This document shows positions 35,953-44,063 of a DNA stretch of 64,000 nt, piece by piece. The position numbers were made by a program, and so were the translations under genes. Below the pieces are notes generated by a model. The model was not told the DNA's origin, searched no databases, and was given only the letters and a program-made list of their open reading frames with translations. The number at the start of each line of letters is the position of its first letter. Position 1 is the stretch's first letter. Location of the stretch: NCBI RefSeq assembly GCF_030160635.1, contig NZ_BSOS01000013.1:62001-126000 (forward strand). The letters are read 5' to 3'. Source of the stretch: Acidocella aquatica. GTDB lineage: Bacteria > Pseudomonadota > Alphaproteobacteria > Acetobacterales > Acetobacteraceae.

Positions 35953-37221
35953 TCAGGAAATGAAGAACCCGCCGAGCCCGCCCAGCACGCCAAACGCGCA
36001 GGTGACGCCGCAAACGGCGATGACCACCCATTTATATGTGCCTTGCAGCCGGTGCGCGGGCGGCAGCGCGAGACGGGAAAGCCGGACCAGAAAGCCCAGC
36101 ACCATCGGCAGCAGCAGCGCGTTCATCACCTGCACGCCGACATTCAGGCTGATGAGGTTGGGCGTAACCCCCACCAGCACCGCGCCGCCGATGACACAAA
36201 GCGCGTAAACACCATAGAACCAACGGGCCTTGAGCGGATGGTGCTCCAGCGAGCGCTTATACCCCGCGACCTCGCCCAGCCCCCAGGCCAGAGCCAGCGA
36301 GGCGACAATCGCGGCCACCATGCCCGCACCGATGACGCCAAGCCCAAAAATCAGCCGGCCGAATTGCGGGCCGAGATAAGGGGTCATCGCCAGGCTCATG
36401 TCGCCGACCGTGTTCAGGCTCGCCTGGGGTGCGTGCGGACGGATGGAAGCGGCGGCGGCGATGAGGACAGCGGCCATGACCAACTGCGTGACCAAGGCGC
36501 CGAGCGCGGTATCCCATTTCGCGGCGGTGTAGTGGCTTGGGTCGAGCTTTTTATCGGCGATGGCCGATTGCTGATAAAAAATCATCCAGGGCATGATGAC
36601 GGCACCGATATTGGCCGCGACCAGATACTCGAAATGCGGGTTGAACACGGGGATCTGCACGGACTGGCGCAACATGACCGAAAGGTCGGGCCGCGCCGCC
36701 CATGCGACAAAAAAGAACGCCAGCTCGAACAGGCCGATGACGATGGCGGCGCGCTCCACCCGGCGGTATGAGCCGGTCAGCACCACCGCCAGCAGCGCGG
36801 TAACCGCCAGCGGCAGCGAGACGTAATGCGGCACCCCGTAGAGATCGCCAATGCCGGCCACGCCGGAAAACTCGGTGAGCAACGCGCCGATGGTGGCAAC
36901 CGAGAGCCCGGCGGCGGAGAGCCATGCCCATTTCGGGCCGAAACAATCGCGGATCAGCTCGCCATGCCCCCGGCCGGTGAAAATCCCCAGCCGCACGGTA
37001 AGCTCCTGCACGACATAGAGGATCGGCACCAATATGAGCTGCACCGCGAGCAGCTTATAGCCCCATTGCACGCCGCTCTGCCCGGCGGTGATGATGGAGC
37101 CGACATCGGTATCGGCCAGCATGACCACGAGGCCGGGGCCAAACACCGCCATCCAGGGCAAGGTTGTGAAATATCTACCCAGCGAGGACTGGATGCTCTG
37201 GCACTTGGTCGTCGATGGCAT
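35953..37221 (-). CDS. NRAMP family divalent metal transporter, variant metal-binding motif
   Basis: About 422 residues with roughly 11 membrane helices. Helix 1 reads GPGLVVMLADTDVGSIITA: the family DPGN motif becomes DVGS, with the Asp kept and Asn replaced by Ser. Helix 6 has NIGAVIMPWMIFYQQSA, keeping the Met of the canonical site but changing the following His. The substrate is therefore less certain than for MntH (Mn/Fe). The ATG at 37221 is preferred over an upstream codon at 37296 because the extra residues would run through the candidate operator. Divergent from hemB with palindromes between. Confidence 0.85.
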   Translation of the reverse strand: MPSTTKCQSIQSSLGRYFTTLPWMAVFGPGLVVMLADTDVGSIITAGQSGVQWGYKLLAVQLILVPILYVVQELTVRLGIFTGRGHGELIRDCFGPKWAWLSAAGLSVATIGALLTEFSGVAGIGDLYGVPHYVSLPLAVTALLAVVLTGSYRRVERAAIVIGLFELAFFFVAWAARPDLSVMLRQSVQIPVFNPHFEYLVAANIGAVIMPWMIFYQQSAIADKKLDPSHYTAAKWDTALGALVTQLVMAAVLIAAAASIRPHAPQASLNTVGDMSLAMTPYLGPQFGRLIFGLGVIGAGMVAAIVASLALAWGLGEVAGYKRSLEHHPLKARWFYGVYALCVIGGAVLVGVTPNLISLNVGVQVMNALLLPMVLGFLVRLSRLALPPAHRLQGTYKWVVIAVCGVTCAFGVLGGLGGFFIS

Positions 37222-37249
37222 CAACACGCGGCTCCGCTCGGGGTATAGT

Positions 37250-37264
37250 TGCAATTCATTCTCA
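37250..37264 (-). promoter_or_regulatory. Fur/Mur-like palindrome upstream of the NRAMP gene
   Basis: On the minus strand TGAGAATGAATTGCA matches the classic 7-1-7 Fur core (TGATAATNATTATCA) at 10 of 14 informative positions. It ends 29 bases before the NRAMP start, where an Mn/Fe-responsive repressor would act. Alphaproteobacterial Fur homologues often act as the Mn regulator Mur. Confidence 0.4.
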
Positions 37265-37338
37265 TCCACTTTCAGTGCATCGCGTGGCCCCCGCATTGAT
37301 GCAGATCAAACCAGCAAGAAACGCCTTCAACTGCAATT

Positions 37339-37350
37339 AAGAATTATTCG
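37339..37350. promoter_or_regulatory. Irr-type iron-control-element-like site between the NRAMP gene and hemB
   Basis: AAGAATTATTCG holds the GAA-N3-TTC core of the iron control element; TTAAGAATTATTCGCA matches the TTTAGAATNATTCTAA pattern at 13 of 16 positions. It is also part of a 21-base imperfect palindrome from TGC to GCA (37332-37352). It lies 127 bases upstream of hemB, which Irr controls in rhizobia. Confidence 0.45.
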
Positions 37351-37467
37351 CATTTTGTCAGGCTGTTTTAGCCATCCCCAGCCGCGCCCGTCAAGGGCCG
37401 GAAAGACCCCGCGCCGATTGCAGCAATGCGCTGGCGTCACCTCGCAATCAGGGCGCGAACCCTCTAA

Positions 37468-38469
<1,002 letters not shown>

Positions 38470-38470
38470 G

Positions 38471-39397
38471 ATGAACGCATGGGCTTCTGGCGATATTCCC
38501 TCGCAGGCGGGAAAACTGGCGGTTATCACCGGGGCCAATAGCGGGATCGGCTATTTCACCGCGCTGGAACTGGCAAAGGCCGGGGCCAATGTGATCCTGG
38601 CCTGCCGCAACGCTGAAAAAGGTGCTGCGGCGGCGGCCAAAATAAACGCCGCGGCCCCCGGCCGGGCGATGTTCGAGGCGCTGGACCTCGCCCGCCTCGC
38701 CTCGGTGCATGATTTCGCAGCCCGCTTCAAAGCCGCGCACGGCACGCTCGACCTTCTGATCAACAACGCGGGCGTGATGGCCACCCCCGCCCGGCAGGTC
38801 ACCGCCGATGGTTTCGAGCAACAACTCGGTGTGAATTTTCTGGGACATTTCGCCCTCACCGCACTGCTGCTCCCCGCGTTGATGAAGGCCCCGGCGCCAC
38901 GGGTGATCCAGCTCTCCTCCATCGCCCACCGGCAGGGGCGGATTGACCTGACGGATTTGCAGTGCGTGCGCGCCTACAAGCCCTGGCAGGCATATAGCCA
39001 ATCAAAGCTGGCGATGCTGATGTTCGCCATGGAATTGCAGCGCCGCTCGGATGCCGGGGGCTGGGGGTTGCTCTCGCTGGCGGCGCATCCCGGCATCGCG
39101 CGCACCGAGCTGATCGCCAATGGCCCCGGCGCCGGGAGCCTCACGGCGCTTGGCCTTAAACTGGTTGAGCCGTTCATCTCGCAATCCGGCGAGGCCGGGG
39201 CGCTGCCCACGCTATTGGCCGCCACCGCGGCGGATGTAACCCCCGGCGGCTATTACGGCCCCACCGGCTTCAAGGAATTCCGTGGCCCGCCGGGCAAGGC
39301 CAGGCCGGAGAAACACGCGCTGGACGCAGGCGTGGCCCGGGCGCTGTGGGAGGCCGCCGAGGCCCTGACTGCGCTCAGCATCACACCCGGCCCGTAA
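38471..39397 (+). CDS. Short-chain dehydrogenase/reductase (retinol-dehydrogenase-like)
   Basis: About 308 residues of the classical SDR fold: TGANSGIG cofactor motif, LDLARLASV, NNAGVMA, and the YSQSK catalytic pair, with a C-terminal region resembling the RDH/WWOX-like SDRs. GGAGG lies before the ATG at 38471, one base after the hemB stop, so the two are co-transcribed. Substrate unknown. Confidence 0.88.
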   Translation: MNAWASGDIPSQAGKLAVITGANSGIGYFTALELAKAGANVILACRNAEKGAAAAAKINAAAPGRAMFEALDLARLASVHDFAARFKAAHGTLDLLINNAGVMATPARQVTADGFEQQLGVNFLGHFALTALLLPALMKAPAPRVIQLSSIAHRQGRIDLTDLQCVRAYKPWQAYSQSKLAMLMFAMELQRRSDAGGWGLLSLAAHPGIARTELIANGPGAGSLTALGLKLVEPFISQSGEAGALPTLLAATAADVTPGGYYGPTGFKEFRGPPGKARPEKHALDAGVARALWEAAEALTALSITPGP

Positions 39398-40085
39398 ACG
39401 CCGCGCGCAGCACGGCGAATTTGTCACTCAGGCTTCGCGGGGCAAACGGCTTGCCCAGGTCTCGCCTGGCGAACACCGCCGGGAGGGCGGCCGCCAGCGC
39501 CGCGCGCGGGGGGCGCTGGTTGAGCAACGCCCGCGCCTGCGCCACCAGCCCTTCCAGCGGCGTTGCGTCAGCCGGCAACAGCGAACGGTCCTGCGCCGCC
39601 AGAAACGAGACCGCGCGCAGAATGCCGGAAACACCGTAGGCGGTGCCCAAATCCTCAACGACTGGCGAATCGGCGCCCAAAACCTTCCCCGCGATGCGCG
39701 CCAACCGGCCCGCCGTGCCGCGCGCATAGGCGAAAAACGCCGCCGCGTCGGGAATTTCCCCCTCCGCCTCCATCTCGCGCGCCTCGATCAATCCCAGCAA
39801 ATCCGCCCGCGCGAAAACCCCGGCCTCCAGCGCGGCGCTGAGCGGCGTGGCGATTTCGTGTTTCTTCGCCTCCCCCTCCACCACCTCGCGCCACCATTGC
39901 AGGCGGATGCGCGCCAGCAATGGCTCGGAAGCCACCTCGCGCGCGCGCGCCAGCTCATTGTTGAACAGATACAGCAGCGCCAGGCTGCCGCGCGCCTCGG
40001 GCGGGGCAAAGAGGGTGCAGAAATAACGGTCAGGATCAGCGCGCTGCAGACGCTGGAGGTGTAAATGGTCGCTTGACGGAGACAT
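39381..40085 (-). CDS. Squalene/phytoene-synthase-fold protein, NDUFAF6-like
   Basis: 234 residues. YLFNNELARAREVASEPLLA and RIRLQWWREVVEG are the hallmark of the short NDUFAF6-like branch of the squalene/phytoene synthase family. The Asp-rich diphosphate-binding motifs of true synthases are missing (NNELA instead of DxxED), so prenyl transfer is unlikely. The mitochondrial relative helps assemble complex I. The ATG at 40085 is chosen, because the frame runs open much further upstream through the sodB region but without related sequence. The 3' end overlaps the SDR gene by 17 bases. Confidence 0.8.
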   Translation of the reverse strand: MSPSSDHLHLQRLQRADPDRYFCTLFAPPEARGSLALLYLFNNELARAREVASEPLLARIRLQWWREVVEGEAKKHEIATPLSAALEAGVFARADLLGLIEAREMEAEGEIPDAAAFFAYARGTAGRLARIAGKVLGADSPVVEDLGTAYGVSGILRAVSFLAAQDRSLLPADATPLEGLVAQARALLNQRPPRAALAAALPAVFARRDLGKPFAPRSLSDKFAVLRAAFTGRV

Positions 40086-40142
40086 GCGCAGTCCATAGCT
40101 AATCGTCACGACGAAGAAAACTTTTAACAAGGAGACCCGCTG

Positions 40143-40751
40143 ATGGCTTTTGAACTCCCCACCCTCCCCTACGCCAAAACCGCGCTGGCCGCCGCCGGCA
40201 TGTGCGAGGAAACGCTGGAACTGCATCACGGCAAGCACCACCAGGCCTATGTGACCGCGCTGAACGGCTTCGTTGAGAAAAACGCCGATCTGCAGGGCAA
40301 GACCCTCGAGGAAATCGTCACCTTCTCGTACAACAAGCCGGAGCTGGCCCCGGTGTTCAACAATGCCGGGCAGCATTGGAACCACAACCTCTTCTGGCAG
40401 AACATGAGCCCCAAGGGCGGCGTGATCCCGCCCAAGCTGGAAGCCAAGCTGGTTGAAGACTTCGGCTCCGTGGCGGCGTTCAAGGATGCGTTCAAGGCCG
40501 CGGGCGTCGGCCAGTTCGGCTCCGGCTGGGCCTGGCTCGTGCTGGCCGCCGACGGCAAGCTGAAAATGGCCAAAACCCCCAACGGCGCCAACCCGCTCGC
40601 CACCGGCGAGGGCAAGGTGCTTCTGGCGCTCGACGTGTGGGAGCACAGCTACTACCTCGACTTCCGCAACCGCCGCCCGGACTACATCACCAACTGGCTG
40701 GACAAAATCGCCAACTACGAATTCGCCGAAGCCGCACTTCTGGCCGGTTGA
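40143..40751 (+). CDS. sodB: Superoxide dismutase, Fe type
   Basis: 202 residues. Metal ligands are His in LELHHGKHHQAYV, His in QHWNHNLFW, and Asp and His in DVWEHSYYLDF. GQFGSGWAWLVL and the short surface loops point to the Fe-dependent cytosolic form. AAGGAGA precedes the ATG. It is monocistronic; the terminator carries a repeat insertion. Confidence 0.96.
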   Translation: MAFELPTLPYAKTALAAAGMCEETLELHHGKHHQAYVTALNGFVEKNADLQGKTLEEIVTFSYNKPELAPVFNNAGQHWNHNLFWQNMSPKGGVIPPKLEAKLVEDFGSVAAFKDAFKAAGVGQFGSGWAWLVLAADGKLKMAKTPNGANPLATGEGKVLLALDVWEHSYYLDFRNRRPDYITNWLDKIANYEFAEAALLAG

Positions 40752-40754
40752 GAC

Positions 40755-40887
40755 AAAAAGGGGGCTTTTAGAGTGCGATCGTTTGAGGTTCGCTCAACCG
40801 AGCAAGCCGAAAGCGTGAATCGCCCTCAGAAAAATGGCCAGAGCCTGATCGCATTTAAAGCGATCAGGCTCTAAGCCCCCTTTTTTT
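40755..40887 (+). terminator. sodB terminator with a large nested loop
   Basis: AAAAAGGGGGCTT (40755-40767) pairs perfectly with AAGCCCCCTTTTT (40873-40885), followed by more T. This is a typical terminator stem except that its loop is about 105 bases instead of a few, because a repeat element occupies it. Confidence 0.75.
40768..40874 (+). repeat. Palindromic repeat element inside the sodB terminator
   Basis: About 105 bases. The left arm TTAGAGTGCGATCG faces a right arm ending in the perfect hairpin AGAGCCTGATCGC / GCGATCAGGCTCT (40840-40852 and 40860-40872, loop ATTTAAA). A smaller hairpin TTGAG-GTTCG-CTCAA lies near the left arm. Part of the left arm recurs beside thiL. It resembles the AGAGC-ATGATC-type intergenic palindromes of Rhizobiales in layout. 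No ORF inside. Confidence 0.7.
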
Positions 40888-40911
40888 ACAGCGCGAACCC
40901 CCCGGAGCACG

Positions 40912-41970
40912 ATGACCATTTATAACGACGAAGAGCTTGACGCCGCGGTCGCCGCCGGGGCGCTCAAACCCGAGGCCGCCGACGCCCTGCGCAGCTTCGT
41001 CGGCCAGCACCGCGCCGCGCCCGATCAAGAGCAATTCCGCCTGCTCACCGGCTTTAATGATATTTTCATCTCCATCGCCATGGTGGTGTTCCTCACCGGC
41101 GCCGGCTGGCTGGCCGGGAGAAGCTCCTTTCTCTTCGGCGGTGCGGCCATAACCGGGTTTTCATGGGGGCTGGCCGAATATTTCACCCGCCGCCGCCGCC
41201 TCTCGCTGCCCAGCATCGTGCTGGCACTCGGCTACGGCCTGGGCTGCGCGCTTCTGTTCGCCGACCTCATCGCCCACGCCCTGAAACAGGCGGATATTTT
41301 CGTACTCACCAATCTGTGGAACGCGCAGTTTGACCTGTTCGCCGTCAGCGGCTTCATGACGCTGGCCTATGTGCTGCACTGGCGCCGCTTTCAGGTTCCC
41401 ATCACCGCCGCGTTCATGGGCCTCACCGGGCTGACCAGCCTGCTCGCCCTGCTGCGCATGTTCATCCCCGGCCTGCAATACGGCCTGCCGGTGCTGCACC
41501 TGCTCGGCGGGCTGGCGCTGTTCGCGCTCGCCATGCACTGGGACATGAGCGACCGCCAGCGCGCCACACGGCGGACCGATGTTGCCTTCTGGCTGCATCT
41601 GGCCGCGGCGCCCATCATTGTTCATGCGCTGTTCCATATGCTGGGCGTCTTCTCACCCGGCCAGAATGCTTATGGCCGCGCCGCACTCGTGGCCGGGCTT
41701 TATCTGTTGATGACGCTGCTTGCCCTCATCATCGACCGCCGGGCCATTCTCACCGCGGCGCTGATCTATGTGATATATGCCATCAGCGGGCTGATCCGCA
41801 CCGCCGGTTCGCCCGAGGTGAGCTTCGCCGCCGCCGGGTTTGTCATTGGCGCGGCGCTGCTGCTGCTCTCGGCCTTCTGGAACCCAACCCGCAAATTCGC
41901 CGTCGGGCTGCTCCCGGCAAGGCTGCAAGCCATCCTGCCGGTTATCTCGGAACGGCCAAAGCCAGCTTAA
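40912..41970 (+). CDS. Polytopic membrane protein of unknown function
   Basis: 352 residues. A soluble acidic N-terminus (about 1-42, EELDAAVAAGALKPEAADAL) is followed by about 10 transmembrane helices and a short basic tail (SERPKPA). The layout recalls DUF2157-type proteins, but I cannot confirm the family. No catalytic motif seen. GGAG precedes the ATG. It converges on the GNAT gene with a four-base overlap of stops. Confidence 0.75.
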   Translation: MTIYNDEELDAAVAAGALKPEAADALRSFVGQHRAAPDQEQFRLLTGFNDIFISIAMVVFLTGAGWLAGRSSFLFGGAAITGFSWGLAEYFTRRRRLSLPSIVLALGYGLGCALLFADLIAHALKQADIFVLTNLWNAQFDLFAVSGFMTLAYVLHWRRFQVPITAAFMGLTGLTSLLALLRMFIPGLQYGLPVLHLLGGLALFALAMHWDMSDRQRATRRTDVAFWLHLAAAPIIVHALFHMLGVFSPGQNAYGRAALVAGLYLLMTLLALIIDRRAILTAALIYVIYAISGLIRTAGSPEVSFAAAGFVIGAALLLLSAFWNPTRKFAVGLLPARLQAILPVISERPKPA

Positions 41971-42401
41971 ATGTATTTACGGTACTGCACGAACCCAGGC
42001 TTGTCGGCGACCTGATCATACAGGATCATCGCCTGCTTGTTGGTCTCATGCGTCATCCAGTACACGCGCTTAGACTTCGCCTGCCTAGCCTTCTCATACA
42101 CCGCCTCGATCAACGCCCGGCCCACGCCCTTGCCCCGCGCCTCGGGCGCCGTGAACAAATCCTCGAGGTAACAGACATCCTCCACCTCCCAGGTATTACG
42201 GTGGAAAATATAATGCACGAGACCGAGCAGCTTTCCGTTCTCCTCGGCCACCAGGCAGTTCACCGGCTCGGCGGGGTTGAAGAAGCGGCTCCATAAAACC
42301 TCCGTGGCCGCAGCGGGAAGTTCGGTTTTGTAGAAGCTCAGGTAGCCCTGCCACAGCGGGTCCCATTGCGCGCGGTCAGCGGGTTGAATTTCACGGATCA
42401 T
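41967..42401 (-). CDS. GNAT family N-acetyltransferase
   Basis: 144 residues. Acetyl-CoA motif A is in EDLFTAPEARGKGVGRALIE (R-x-x-G-x-G), with YWMTHETNKQAMILYDQV as the C-terminal strand and helix, and LVAEENGKLLGLVHY before. AAGGAAA lies upstream of the ATG at 42401. Substrate unknown. Confidence 0.87.
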   Translation of the reverse strand: MIREIQPADRAQWDPLWQGYLSFYKTELPAAATEVLWSRFFNPAEPVNCLVAEENGKLLGLVHYIFHRNTWEVEDVCYLEDLFTAPEARGKGVGRALIEAVYEKARQAKSKRVYWMTHETNKQAMILYDQVADKPGFVQYRKYI

Positions 42402-42498
42402 TGACTGGTTTCCTTGGTTTATTTGCGTGATCACCATAGCCATTTCAGCAGCCTTAATCTTCGCGCCCATCGCCTGCAAGGCGCTTACCGCCGCCGTC

Positions 42499-43173
42499 TC
42501 AGGCGGCCTCGGGCGCCTTCCTGAAAATACACTTCTTGTCGAAATGCTCGACCTTCCCATCCCCGCAGGCCACCGCGAATTCATCGAACGCCTGGCAAAC
42601 CCCCGGCCAAACCTCCCGGTGATAATCATCGCCGATCAGAAAACCATTGGGTTTGATCAGGGGCCACCAAGTCTCGATATCAGCTTTCACGGCGCGATAA
42701 TCATGCCCGGCATCGATATGCACGATATCAGGCTGAATCCGCAAAAACTTCAAAGTCTCGCTGGCATTCAGTGAATCCAGCGGCAAGGGAACGACATAAT
42801 TCTCCAGCTTGAGCGCCTTCACATTATTCATGAACTTATAGAAGAAATTCGGATAACCGTTGAGGAAGCTCAGCTGCGCGCGCAATGCCGGGTTGATCCA
42901 ATGGTCCCAGGAGCCTAGCCAAGTATCAACCGCGATCACCACGGCGTCCAGCTCAAGCCGGCGCAGATGCTCGGCCATGAAGAGGGTGGAGCCGCCCTTC
43001 CACACACCGATTTCGACGATGATTTTTGGCCGCGCAACATCTATGGCGCGCGACAGATAAGGATGCTGGCTGTTCCAGCCCTGCGTATCCACCTGGAACA
43101 GATTTTCCGGGAAGTTGCTGAACGGATCGGCACCGGCATAAAGCCTGTCAATAATTTCCTGCCTGACCCGCAT
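42499..43173 (-). CDS. Class I SAM-dependent methyltransferase (CmcI/Methyltransf_24-like)
   Basis: 224 residues. SAM motif I is IIVEIGVWKGGSTLFMAEHL, the acidic loop AVDTWLGSWDHW, and the later IVHIDAGHDYRAVKADIETW and FLIGDDYH. Such enzymes often methylate sugars or lipopolysaccharide components. It is divergent from a GT2 glycosyltransferase gene, which suggests a glycan target (inference). Confidence 0.82.
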   Translation of the reverse strand: MRVRQEIIDRLYAGADPFSNFPENLFQVDTQGWNSQHPYLSRAIDVARPKIIVEIGVWKGGSTLFMAEHLRRLELDAVVIAVDTWLGSWDHWINPALRAQLSFLNGYPNFFYKFMNNVKALKLENYVVPLPLDSLNASETLKFLRIQPDIVHIDAGHDYRAVKADIETWWPLIKPNGFLIGDDYHREVWPGVCQAFDEFAVACGDGKVEHFDKKCIFRKAPEAA

Positions 43174-43274
43174 TCATGCCTCCGGGCGTTAAAATTGCGG
43201 AACCCCTCCGTAACCGATACAATTGTTCCAAACCATCAACAAGTCCACGCCCCAACCCACCGGAGAGCCCCGTG

Positions 43275-44054
43275 ATGCAAGGTTTTTTACGCACCTACGG
43301 CGATCTTGGCCTGCAAAAAACCATGGATGCCGCCGTGGTCATTCCAACCCTGCTCCGCCCCGTGCTGCGCCAGGCGCTGGAGAGCATTTTCGCGCAGAAT
43401 TTCCCCGGCACCATTCAGGTGCTGGTCGGCATCGATGTCATGGAGGGCGACCTCGCCGTGCTCGATGCCGCCTGCGCGGCCCGGCCTTCGCATTGCGTGG
43501 TGCAGGCGTTCTGGCCCGGGTATTCCACCTCGGTCCGCCATGGCGGCCTCACCCCGCCCAGCGACGGCGGATGCTTGCGCGCCGTGCTCACCTATCTGGC
43601 CAACTCGCCTTATGTTGCCTATCTCGATGACGACAACTGGTGGCACCCCGACCATCTGCGCCAGATGCGCGCCGCGACCGAGGAGGCGCAATGGGCCTTT
43701 GCGTTGCGCTGGTTTGTACATGACCAGACCCGGCGGCCCATCTGTGTTGACACGTGGGAGTCCGTAGGCCCCGGCCAGGGCATGTTTCAGGAGCGTTTCG
43801 GCGGTTTTGTCGACCCCAACTGCCTCATGATCAACAAGCTCGCCTGCCCGCTGGCCGCGCCGCACTGGAATATGCCCCTCGCCGGAGACACCGGCTCGGC
43901 GGACCGCAGCGTCTTCGCCTTTCTGACGCGCCACCACCAGGTGAAGGGCACCGGAAAAGCCACTGTGTTTTACGAACTCAACGAAAAGGACGGGCTGCAC
44001 CCCATGCGCATGAAAATCATGGGATCAGCCTATGAGGACGCGGGCAAGCCATAA
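43275..44054 (+). CDS. Family 2 glycosyltransferase
   Basis: 259 residues from the ATG at 43275 (GGAGAG upstream); a longer in-frame start at 43176 lies near the divergent gene. GT-A features: VVIPTLLRPVLRQALESIF at the N-terminus, VGIDVMEGD, and the metal-binding YLDDDNWWHPDHLRQM. No membrane segments. Acceptor unknown. Confidence 0.85.
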   Translation: MQGFLRTYGDLGLQKTMDAAVVIPTLLRPVLRQALESIFAQNFPGTIQVLVGIDVMEGDLAVLDAACAARPSHCVVQAFWPGYSTSVRHGGLTPPSDGGCLRAVLTYLANSPYVAYLDDDNWWHPDHLRQMRAATEEAQWAFALRWFVHDQTRRPICVDTWESVGPGQGMFQERFGGFVDPNCLMINKLACPLAAPHWNMPLAGDTGSADRSVFAFLTRHHQVKGTGKATVFYELNEKDGLHPMRMKIMGSAYEDAGKP

Positions 44055-44063
44055 GCCGGCTCG

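Noticed and set aside
40086-40646. N-terminal extension of the NDUFAF6-like gene across sodB
   Set aside because: The extra residues are antisense to sodB and unlike the family, which starts near 40085.
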